Assembly (NCBI GenBank): GCA_010093705.1
Contig: MU006103.1
Span: forward strand, 531,121-595,120
Source: Patellaria atrata CBS 101060
Lineage: Eukaryota; Ascomycota; Dothideomycetes; Patellariales; Patellariaceae
DNA: 64,000 nt
Direction of reading: 5' to 3'
Shown here piece by piece: positions 1-8,731 of this stretch. How positions within the stretch are numbered: the first letter of the stretch is position 1; each line of letters starts with the position of its first letter. Under the pieces are notes generated by a model. That model was not told the origin of the DNA, did no database searches, and saw nothing but the letters and a program-made list of their open reading frames with translations. A program made the position numbers and the translations under genes.

Positions 1-1
1 T

Positions 2-217
2 CGGTTTCCACGATTATCTATACTTGCAATTGAGATCCTCTCAATTCCAGCAATGAGCGATGAACCAGAACGAGTGTTTTCAGCAGCTCGTCGTACGGTA
101 TCATGGGAAAGATCACGCTTAAGTTCAAGAGAGTTAGAACATACTGAATGTCTTAAACATTGGGCAAAACAAAAAAATTTATTGAAAGGTTCGTACGATT
201 TGTTTAGTTTCACCTAA
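2..217 (+). CDS. hAT-family transposase, C-terminal fragment (enters from the left edge)
   Basis: A 71-residue reading frame open from the window edge ends in TAA at 215-217. It holds the hAT dimerisation signature: an IPAMSDEPERVFSAARR stretch followed by a helix rich in Arg and Ser (RSRLSSRELE) and a Trp in HWAKQKN. In hAT transposases this C-terminal region helps multimerisation and follows the catalytic core, which lies outside the window. No stop interrupts the visible part, so nothing here shows that the gene is broken, but most of it is unseen. The unusual CGTACG-rich stretch downstream probably belongs to the same element. Family assignment is from the recognised motif; whether the element is active cannot be judged. 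Confidence 0.8.
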   Translation, partial: RFPRLSILAIEILSIPAMSDEPERVFSAARRTVSWERSRLSSRELEHTECLKHWAKQKNLLKGSYDLFSFT

Positions 218-319
218 TGGCTACTGATCTCAGACACACGTAAAGGTACAGATCACGTCTGAGTGCTACCAACAGCCCTGGATAGCTAGGCAAAGCAGAA
301 CACCGAAACGCCAGAACGC

Positions 320-886
320 TTAAACGCCAAAGAATACTTCGTACGAAGCTCTGCTCAACCAATGATTATAGCATTTTGGGGAGTAGCCCCTCATCGTCAT
401 CCAGCACAATAGCATTCCCAGGGGCGGTGCCGTCAGCTCCGTCAACCCCTGAACCAGGTCCAAGCACCCTGGCTCCTTGAGCAGGCTTATCTGGACCACC
501 AGCTCGTACGGAACAGCGTGCTGTATGGTCGCGCCATTTGCAGTTGGCGCATGTTCCGCCAAAGTGTCCCTCAGCGCGGTGACAACTAAGGAAGGGACGG
601 AAATCTCTCGTACGACAAGCCGCACAAGGATCAACGTCACCTCCACGAGACTGGATAAGAATCCCATTGACATATGACTGCCTATGAGATCCAATCTGCT
701 CGGTGTGATAGAGTCACGTACGAACTCAACATCAACACCTCCACCGACGGCCAGAAGTGCTCTATTCTGTGGGCTGTGACACCACGGAGCCAATTGCTGC
801 TGTGTTACGAGTAGCACCGGGTTGCGGTTCGCGTGAGCGGCAGCCGTGATCGCTGGGTTATAGAGAACTACTTGCGTATTGGCCAT
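320..886 (-). CDS. Hypothetical 188-residue ORF inside the hAT subterminal region
   Basis: An uninterrupted frame with an ATG at 886 and a stop at 320, antisense to the transposase fragment and lying among the CGTACG motifs. The protein is rich in Val, Leu and Ala, with hydrophobic stretches but no clear signal peptide or membrane helix that I would defend, and I do not recognise it. The length is notable for noncoding fungal DNA, and the base composition of this stretch is higher in G+C than the AT-rich sequence to its right. It could be a passenger gene of the transposon or chance. No introns are evident. Confidence 0.3.
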   Translation of the reverse strand: MANTQVVLYNPAITAAAHANRNPVLLVTQQQLAPWCHSPQNRALLAVGGGVDVEFVRDSITPSRLDLIGSHMSMGFLSSLVEVTLILVRLVVREISVPSLVVTALRDTLAEHAPTANGATIQHAVPYELVVQISLLKEPGCLDLVQGLTELTAPPLGMLLCWMTMRGYSPKCYNHWLSRASYEVFFGV

Positions 887-960
887 ACTATAGTCTTATT
901 AGCCTTCGTACGATAGGTTTAAGCTGAGTACTTACACTTTGAGTTACTAAAATCAAAGAT

Positions 961-1085
961 TGAGAAGGAGAGAAGAAGAGAAGAAGAGAAATTCAAAAAA
1001 AAGATGTATTTTATACAAATTGGCAGGTAGGCAGGTGGGCCAGTAGACAGGTGGACAGGCAGGCACGTAGGCACGCCCTCGTGCC
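961..1085. repeat. Low-complexity purine run and CAGGTNGG-like tandem units
   Basis: A GA-rich run (about 961-990) is followed by degenerate short tandem units around GCAGGTAG/GCAGGTGG (about 1022-1072), then a short inverted pair GGCACG/CGTGCC near 1070-1083. This looks like simple-sequence expansion near a transposon end. No coding signal is seen from here to the NSA2 start at 1408, where the DNA is mostly AT-rich. Confidence 0.5.
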
Positions 1086-1407
1086 TTCTATCTTAGAACA
1101 GCTATAGATGTTATTCATAGCTATATAATCCCTTCGTACGAAGAGTATCTTTATTTTAATTAAATTTCTAAGAAAACGATAATATTTTAGTTGAATTCTA
1201 AAGAATATTAAAAAATCTTAAAATGCCAAGAGTATTGTTAAGGTATTATGATATTCGATACAATACCGATGAAATACCGAGAATACTAATACCTTATCGA
1301 TACGGATCGTTGGCCACACTGTTCGTGCAGATTGTCGATTTTCGAAGTTTGCCGCTCCACGATCGTAGCTTAAATGATATTGTACCCCACAGCCATTAGC
1401 CGTCAAT

Positions 1408-2696
1408 ATGCCTCAAAATGAGTATATGGAAAGATGGCAAAAGCTTCACGGCAAACGTCTCGACTGTAAGTTCTGAATAATCGCTCGCCAGCACTGGACA
1501 TTAGGCGTATCTAAAACTGACGGTCTAATAGTTGACGAACGACTACGTAAACGGAGGGCAAGAGAAGGTCATAAACAATCCCAAGATGCACAAAAACTTA
1601 CAGGATTACGAGCCAAGCTGTTTCAGGAGAAGAGGAGGAAGGAGAAGATCCAGATGAAAAAGGCGATCAGAGCGCACGAGGAAAGAAATGTCAAATCTTC
1701 TGGACCGACCGAACCATCTTCCACTCCTCTCCCGCAGTATCTGTTAGATCGGTCAGACCAGAACAATGCCAAAGCACTTTCGAGCGCTATAAAGAACAAA
1801 CGAAATGAGAAGGCGGCTAAGTTCAGTGTACCGCTACCGAAAGTTCGGGGAATAAGTGAGGAAGTAAGTTAGGAAGATAGACAGTGCCTGGGCGGGCGGT
1901 CACTTACACTATACTAGGAAATGTTCAAAGTAGTCAAAACGGGGAAGAAGATTCAAAAGAAGGGTTGGAAGAGATTAATCACGAAACCAACATTTGTCGG
2001 ACCGGATTTCACGAGGAGGCCCGTTAAGGTAAATCCTATCATTTTACGTAGCATCTTCCATGATCAGTCGCTAATATCGTCAAGTATGAAAGGTTTATAC
2101 GCCCCATGGGCCTGAGATACAAAAAGGCGAATATTACCCATAAGGAGTTGGGAGTGACCGTCCAGCTGGTTCGTCACTGGCCTTGAATCTAATTTTACGT
2201 CGAAAGAACTGACTAATTTTCCACAATCCAGCCTATTCTTAGCGTGAAGAAGAACCCGCAGAGTCGTATGTGCCGTTCAAGTTCTCATACTCGATTAAAC
2301 TAATTGAATTGTAGCTTTATCTACCCAACTAGGCGTACTCTCAAAAGGGGCAATTATTGTAAGGTCACTGTATACACCTTGTATCACCTCTTCTAACCGT
2401 ATCCACAGGAAGTGAATGTTTCAGAATTGGGATTAACTACTGCAGGAGGTAAAGTCGTATGGGGTCGCTGGGCGCAAATCGTAAGAATCTCCTGTATACC
2501 TCTCCGAAATAACAATTACTAACATATTTTGCAGACGGTAAACTATGAGTACAACCCAAAAATCGACGTATAATTTACTAACATAACAGCAGAACAACCC
2601 AGAGAATGACGGCTGCGTGAATGCGTAAGTCACCTCCATGGCACGGCTCCCTCATGAAACTATTTCTGACTACAAAACAGGCTTCTCCTTGTATGA
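1408..2696 (+). CDS. NSA2: Ribosome biogenesis protein NSA2, ten exons
   Basis: Nsa2 is a conserved pre-60S assembly factor acting in the nucleolus and nucleus. Exons: 1408-1465, 1532-1863, 1918-2028, 2085-2168, 2232-2265, 2315-2358, 2409-2480, 2535-2537, 2593-2624, 2681-2696. The spliced product is 261 residues, the same length as the yeast protein as I remember it. It starts [19 protein letters not shown], has the family's basic helical N-terminal half ([34 protein letters not shown]), and a C-terminal S8e-like beta domain ([29 protein letters not shown]) ending [15 protein letters not shown]. The eighth exon is only ACG, giving the conserved Thr. The intron after residue VQL has a less usual GTTCGT donor. 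The acceptor before exon 9 is CAGCAG, so one extra Gln is possible. Confidence 0.93.
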
Positions 2697-3163
2697 TTTT
2701 GAAGACATGATACCATAAAAGAAGCATCTCTTGGAGTCTGGCGTCTAAGCGATCATTAGGTTTATGGCATTTGAACAATTGGAAGGTTTAGCCCTCTTAA
2801 ACGAGTGATTGCACTTGTTTGAAGCTGTAAATAGTTAGAATCCTCAAAATGCAGTCGACAACCAGATTTCTCATGAAGTATCCGTGTTACGGTTTAACGT
2901 ATGTAGATTAACTTGTACGTGGTCAATATGGAAGGAGACCTTTCAACTTGAAAAGGGAGGCTACTAAAAGATATCTTAATCATATGATGATCTAAACACG
3001 TCACACCGCAGCATTTTTTGCATGACTCGTGTGCGCCTTTCACTCCTTCTCTATCAAATGTGCTGTTCTAACATCTCGCTAATCTTATAAGTGAAGATAC
3101 TTCAACGATGTACTCTCTAGAAGATATACTGACCGTTGGAGGTGAACTCAATTCAGGAATAAG
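2697..3163. other. Intergenic, NSA2 to DUF202 gene
   Basis: Contains the NSA2 3' flank and the promoter of the next gene. I see no coding sequence, RNA gene or repeat here. Confidence 0.5.
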
Positions 3164-4006
3164 TTGCTAAGAATCATCTTTTACATGACGGTCCCTAGAA
3201 GTACAATCAATTATCCGCCATCTATTCATTATTCCAATCGTACTTCCAACGAGTCAATTAGCTTGTTCCAGGATGGTACAGAACCTGATCTTCGATTTGA
3301 AGCTACAGAGCTCAGGTCGACTTCCTGTGAGGAATCTCAATTGAGGCAAAGAAGGTTATCTGATTTAACCACCTTACCGGACGACATCGAGACAGAGGAA
3401 ACAATTCGACGATGTCAACTGCGAAGGCAAGAACTTCACTGGTATGATGGGATTAACAAGTTTTGGAAGAGGCAGGTCGCTGTGGCTGTACCTGCGAATG
3501 CTCAAAGAGACCATCTAGGTGATCCATGCCCCTTTTATATCTTTGAGTATACTGTTTGATATTAGTATTATTACTAACTTGATAATTACTATATGTATAG
3601 CCCTTGAGCGCACGTTCCTAGGCTACCTCCGAACTTCGGTAATGCTATCAATGACAGGTGTAATTATAGCTCAGCTCTTCCGTCTCCAACACAGTGTCAA
3701 GCCAGACAATGAACTAGGATACTTCGTCCTAGGGACACCTCTTGCTGCGGCATTTATTAGCGCTGCAATGTTGGTGACAGCGTTGGGAGCATTCAGGTTC
3801 TGGAGACAGCAGAATGCAATGGTTCGCGGGAAGATCTATGCAGGTGGGTGGGAGATCACAGTCATCATGGTGGCCAGCATATTGGTGAGCATGCGACATG
3901 CTAAAGAGACATATATATCGTCAGATGCTGACCTTTTCGGGACGAATAGCTCTGTACGGCTACTTTTGCGTTGGCACTGGGAGCAGGCATACGAAGAGAT
4001 ACATAA
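3164..4006 (+). CDS. DUF202 (YidH-like) membrane protein
   Basis: Three exons, 3164-3518, 3601-3884 and 3950-4006, give 231 residues. The first exon encodes a polar, probably cytosolic N-terminus of about 118 residues. The second carries the DUF202 core: LALERTFLGYLRTSVMLSMT followed by a first membrane helix, then a second helix (VLGTPLAAAFISAAMLVTAL), then the loop FRFWRQQNAMVRGKIYAGGW and a third helix that is completed by exon 3 (ITVIMVASILLCTATFALAL) before a short basic tail and stop. Retaining the second intron instead would give a polar tail, so splicing is favoured. DUF202 also occurs in vacuolar transporter chaperone subunits, but the function of stand-alone fungal proteins is not established. 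A start at 3185 (MTVPRST) is equally plausible. Confidence 0.8.
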
Positions 4007-4637
4007 TACATCAGGAACTATTTTTTGAGAGCAACCAGCGTGGACTTGTATTCAGAGGGAAGACTTCGGTGATATTTCTACTTTGAATCGCATTCAATAG
4101 ATTGGTTTGGTCTGATATTGGCTCTGTGGAGATACTCATCAGTGTTCACCGTAAGTTCTAAAAGCAAATGAATTGCTGTTTTACAGTCTCGTTAAAGAGC
4201 GTGTGGGAATTATTCTCTGTAAAACAGCCGACAAAGGGAAGTGCTTTCAATACTCTGGTGACTGTACAGTAAAGATTAATAAGATACCGTAGCGTATTCT
4301 TTTTCTTTGGCTTTTTGCGGCAATGAGACGCCACTTTCGGTTCAGGTTCTATTAGTTCTAGCTCACAGTTATAGTCCTACCGGAACAAATTCGGATCGTT
4401 GCCATCGAGAGTCATAGCGACCGTCTCCGCATAAGAAAACCGAATATTTCCATGCCAATCCTCGTACTCTTGTAACATTCACAACCTCTCATGACAATTC
4501 ACATTACTTTCTTCTAGCTCTGTGAATAATTTTGAGAGCCGATTTCTGTATCCTTCATTTTGCGCCCTTCCACGGGTTGCTAACTTACTCTTCTGTTTTT
4601 CTTTGCTCAGTGACGTCTTTTCCCGTAGTCCTCAAGA
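4007..4637. other. Intergenic, DUF202 gene to zinc transporter
   Basis: Holds the 3' flank of the DUF202 gene and the leader of the zinc transporter. Pyrimidine-rich tracts occur around 4500-4620, as expected of a fungal promoter. Nothing else was recognised. Confidence 0.5.
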
Positions 4638-6540
4638 ATGGGCTTCTCCAAGTCAACCAGAATTGGTATCCTCCTTGGGATTGACACTGCTTTCTTCTTA
4701 TTAGAACTTATTGTTGGTATGAGCTCAAACCTCTATCTCTAAAGAATCAACTAACGCTTACACAGGCTATGCGGTTCACTCTCTTGCTCTTGTCGCAGAC
4801 TCCTTTCACATGGTACGTCTTACCATCCGAGGTATCCCTCCACACGGAACCTTACATAATATAGTTAAACGATGTTTTATCACTTTGTGTAGGACTATGG
4901 GCAGTGAAAGCGGCGACCCAGAAGACTAGCTCAAAAATGTACACTTATGGGGTGAGATGCTCAATTGCTGGTTTGGTCGTATATGGGAAGTTGACGTATT
5001 TTGATAGTGGCAACGCGCAGAAACTCTCGGCGCTTTAGTCAACGGAGTATTTCTCGTGGCATTATGCCTTTCAATCTTTCTCGAAGCCATCCAACGCATC
5101 GTTGAGCCTCAAGAAGTTAGCAACCCCAAACTCGTTCTTATTGTCGGCTGTTTTGGTCTGGCATCGAATATCCTAGGTCTCTTCCTCTTCCACGAACATG
5201 GACACAGTCATGGTGGAGAGGAGCATTCTCATAGCCATTATGATCAGGTAAAATCAGCTGAGGAAGGGCGTAACAGACAAGGTTGTCATGGAGATCCCGA
5301 ATCAGAAGTAGTGGCTGATCAGTCGGGAAATATTGCAGACGTCCTCCCACAAAGTCGAATCGGAAATTGGCCCTCCAGTAACAACCAGAAACTTCAATTC
5401 AAGGAACCTTCAGTGGATGGCCCAAGCGAAGATCGCACTCGCTCTCCCGCTTTTAGGCGCGAATACTCCTATAAACGTCACCATAGTCGATCAAGGTCTC
5501 GAGCCTATTCCGGTCTTGGAGATATTCCAATCCATCCTGCATCTTTCCGGAATGAAATCATTGCTGCATCACACCTCGAAGACATCGAATCTTCCAGTAT
5601 TGATACTGAAGCAGAACAGGGAGACGTCGAAAATCAGGACGTCGCCACCGAGACGACTTCTTTACTCAAGAGATCAAAGAGTAATTCTTCGCACATAAAT
5701 AAGTCCCATCGTCATGCAATTATATCTCCCAATAGCCCCGATCAACCTTCTCATGAAGACCATAAGCACAATAAACCCAAGGAAGCGGGTAAAGGTGAGC
5801 ACGGACATTCTCATGGGGATCTTAATATGCGAGGAGTCTTTTTACATGTAATGGGCGATGCACTCGGCAATATTGGTGTTATCGGATCTGCTCTCGTCAT
5901 CTGGCTCACAGATTACTCCTGGCGTTTCTATGCCGATCCAGTCATCTCCCTTGTGATTACCGTCATCATACTCTGTTCCGCCATCCCACTTTGTAAAGCT
6001 GCCTCTCGCATTCTACTCCAAGCAGTTCCAGCTGGTATCAGTATCGATGATATTCAAGAGGACATCGAAGACCTTGATGGTATCATTAGTTGTCACCATC
6101 TCCATGTCTGGCAACTTAGCGATCTGAAATTTGTTGCCAGTCTACACGTCCAGGTTGACTTCGATTTCAAGAATGAGGGCTCTGCGCGCTACATGACACT
6201 TGCGCGTGCGGTCAGAAAGTGTCTACACGAATACGGTATTCATTCGTCTACCATCCAGCCTGAATTTTGCCTGGATCCAGATCATCCGCATGCGGTCGCT
6301 TCGCGCAAACCGCATGATCATGAACACGATAGTGAGGATAGTGAACATGGCGCATCTTCGAACGGTTCTTCAAGACGAGGAAAGTCTGTTAGCAAACAGA
6401 ATAGTAGAACTGGAAGTCTCAGATCAGAGCTAGGTGCCTGCTTGCTGGAATGTGGGGATGAATGCGCGACGGCGAAGCAGTGCTGCGCTCCTAGAAGCTC
6501 AGAGGGTAGTGCAGATGATGGTCACGGACATAACCATTAG
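4638..6540 (+). CDS. ZRC1: Vacuolar zinc transporter, CDF family (ZRC1/COT1-like)
   Basis: Cation diffusion facilitator that exchanges protons for Zn2+ (often also Co2+ or Cd2+), in fungi mainly into the vacuole. Four exons, 4638-4716, 4766-4812, 4865-4951 and 5008-6540, give 581 residues. Helix 1 is IGILLGIDTAFFLLELIVGY; helix 2 has the metal-site DSFHMLND; helix 5 has the matching HVMGDALGN. Two His-rich segments are seen: HEHGHSHGGEEHSHSHYD after helix 4, and GEHGHSHGD before helix 5, separated by a long polar loop of about 190 residues rich in Ser, Arg and Asp. The C-terminal cytoplasmic domain includes CHHLHVWQLSD and the tail ends in HGHNH. The long loop fits ZRC1/COT1 rather than mitochondrial CDFs. 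The gene is convergent with HEM12. Confidence 0.92.
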
Positions 6541-7259
6541 CCCTTTTACATTTTAAATGTACATATTGCTATCTCAATATCTTTCCTTTTGTATTAGCGG
6601 CTTGGGATGGACTCTCAGGATTGTTCAAAAGCGACGTATCATGGCGCCTTATGAATTCCATGTGTAAGATAATTTCGGTGGCGGTTAGTCTAGTTACAAC
6701 GGGGCGTATGGTTGGGATAAATCCCGGTGGCTATTGAGTTTTGGATAGTTGTCTCTATGTATTCTACGGGTTCTATATTTGATCGGAAGAGTAAGTTGTC
6801 AGTCGTTTATACAGTCGTGTGACTCTAGCCGTGCCGTGTTTGTCGTATGATTTGACACCCGCGCCGCCCCCTTAAATGTACTCAACGGGGCGTGCAATAA
6901 GTGTTTTTAACTACGTTCTCGGTAAGACTGAACTATGTAAATGACCTACAGTTGTACGACTACCGTACGTGCATCGTGAACATCCCCAAGAGCGGTCTAT
7001 ACTTCAGAGGTTATGGTGTGCTGTTAGTACAGTAAGCAGATAGTGAGCAAGGCTGTCAAATAATGTCGAACCCAATTTAAAATGTACTAAGAGATTCTTT
7101 TTGTCGTTCCATTCATATGCTTTTAAGGTACTATTCCTCCAACGTCGGTTAAGCATCGTGTGAATGTACCAATGCTTCCCTCTCGAAATGGACCATAAAA
7201 TACAAGCACAACTAACATCTCTGCCAGATCTCCTACTTCATTCTCTACCCACGCTTCTC
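6541..7259. other. Intergenic between convergent zinc transporter and HEM12 genes
   Basis: Both 3' ends point into this stretch, so it should hold two 3' UTRs and polyadenylation sites; no signal can be fixed with confidence. No coding sequence or repeat was recognised. Confidence 0.5.
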
Positions 7260-8472
7260 TCACTCCTTCGTAAGCCTATGTATCTCCTCAAAATAGAATT
7301 TGAGATCCTCCGGATCCACAAAAGGCGTGATCCCGTGTCCTAAGTTCGCAATCCATCCCTGTTTCCCACGACCGAACCCCTGCACCATCTCTTCCACCAC
7401 TTTGGTAATGGCATCGTGTCCGCCATACAATACACCCGGGTCTGCGTTTCCCTGTAGTACCTTACCATGCGCCTGTGCGATGGCGTACGCTTCAGCAGGT
7501 GCGTGGAGCCAATCCAACCCGATGACGTCGTAGTTCGTGTTGCACAGTGACTCGAGGGCATACCACGCCCCTTTCGCGAAGACAATCATTGGTACTTTGT
7601 CCTGCTCGAGCTCTGCTAGGCGTGTAGGAAGCGTATCCGCTATGTGTTTAAGATATGGCAATGAAAACTCAGCAAAGCACGAGGGCGAGAGTTCTCCTGC
7701 CCATGAGTCGAAGACTTGGACTATTTGCGCCCCGGCGATAACTTGTTGAGCGAGGAACTCAACACAGAGGCCGGCAATCTTTTGTAAAAGGGGATGGGAT
7801 GATTGACCGTACTTGAAGAGCCACGTTTTGGCTTGTTGGAATATTTTAGACCCGCCACCTTCTACCATGTAGGCGAGGAGAGTCCAGGGAGAGCCACAGA
7901 AGCCGATTAAGGGGACACGGCCACCCAGCTTTTTACGGGTCAGGGTAATTGCTTCGAACACATATGACAACTTTTCCTTTACGTCAACCTCGCGGGAGAG
8001 TATTTCGGCGTACTGGGGATCTGAGGGAGAGGTTAGGGGAGAGGGGAAGTGGGGCCCTTTCTTGTCGACCATGATCACCTCCATGCCCATTGCTTGCGGG
8101 ATCACTAGAATATCGGAAAATATGATAGCCGCATCGATAAGACCAGCGTATCTTTCGATAGGTTGAAGGGTGAGAGTACAGGCAATAGAGGGAGTGCGGC
8201 AGCATGTGAAGAAGTCATTGTCGCCTTTGGCCTCATGGTATTCGGGGAGGTAACGTCCGGCTAGAGTTTAGAGGTCAGAGAGATGATAGTGAGACAGGCG
8301 CATGGGACGAGGAATGACATACCTTGTCGCATCACCCACATTGGTGGTCGTTCGACCTGTTCGCCTGAGAGGGTATTAGACCGTTGGAGGATGGGGAGAG
8401 GGGCGATAGAGGTCTACCTCTTGCGGCCCGAAGTAGAAGATCATTCTTCATGGGTGGAAATTCGTGAGACAT
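7260..8472 (-). CDS. HEM12: Uroporphyrinogen decarboxylase
   Basis: Catalyses the four-step decarboxylation of uroporphyrinogen III to coproporphyrinogen III in haem synthesis, in the cytosol. Read on the minus strand, exons are 8472-8418, 8364-8323 and 8260-7260, giving 365 residues, close to the yeast length. Residues 27-40 carry the substrate-binding motif PPMWVMRQAGRYLPEY; the catalytic-site Asp lies in AAIIFSDILVIPQAMGM; GFCGSPWTLLAYMVEG follows near residue 150; the end has GWIANLGHGITP. Both small introns fall at the usual place inside the N-terminal signature, and phases agree. The start MSHEFPPMKNDLLLRAARG matches the family. Its 5' end faces MSH1 across about 260 bp, suggesting a shared promoter region. 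Confidence 0.95.
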
Positions 8473-8731
8473 GATAACTGATGATACGAATCTTTCTTTT
8501 TCTTTTGCAATATTGGAGTTCTTGAAAATGTGTCACTTCCACCATCCCCCACCTGCGGGGGGATTTTCTTCGGATACCGTAGTCATGATGCAGAGATTAA
8601 AATAGTTTCTATCCCTGTCAGATCTGCAGACATGCTTAAGCGAAAGCTTGTTCTGAGCCGCAAGCAAGCTACAGTGCCACAAGTTCTTTTAACAAACTGT
8701 TGCACGAATATGACAGATGGGAATATAAAAG
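8473..8731. promoter_or_regulatory. Probable bidirectional promoter, HEM12 / MSH1
   Basis: The only space between two divergent start codons. It contains pyrimidine-rich runs (TCTTTCTTTTTCTTTTGC near 8490) of the sort found before fungal start sites. No specific factor site was identified. The exact right limit depends on the MSH1 start, which is uncertain. Confidence 0.45.

Larger units (their letters stand above)
91..1145. repeat. Cluster of CGTACG palindromes beside the hAT gene
   Basis: The hexamer CGTACG occurs near 92, 192, 340, 505, 609, 717, 907 and 1137, eight times in about 1.05 kb, against an expectation of about 0.3 in random sequence. Most copies sit in a longer core close to TTCGTACGA; those at 337-348 and about 1134-1145 are the 12-base palindrome CTTCGTACGAAG. 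hAT transposases are known to bind short motifs repeated near the element ends, so these may be subterminal binding sites. The right end of the element and its target duplication were not found. Confidence 0.6.
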
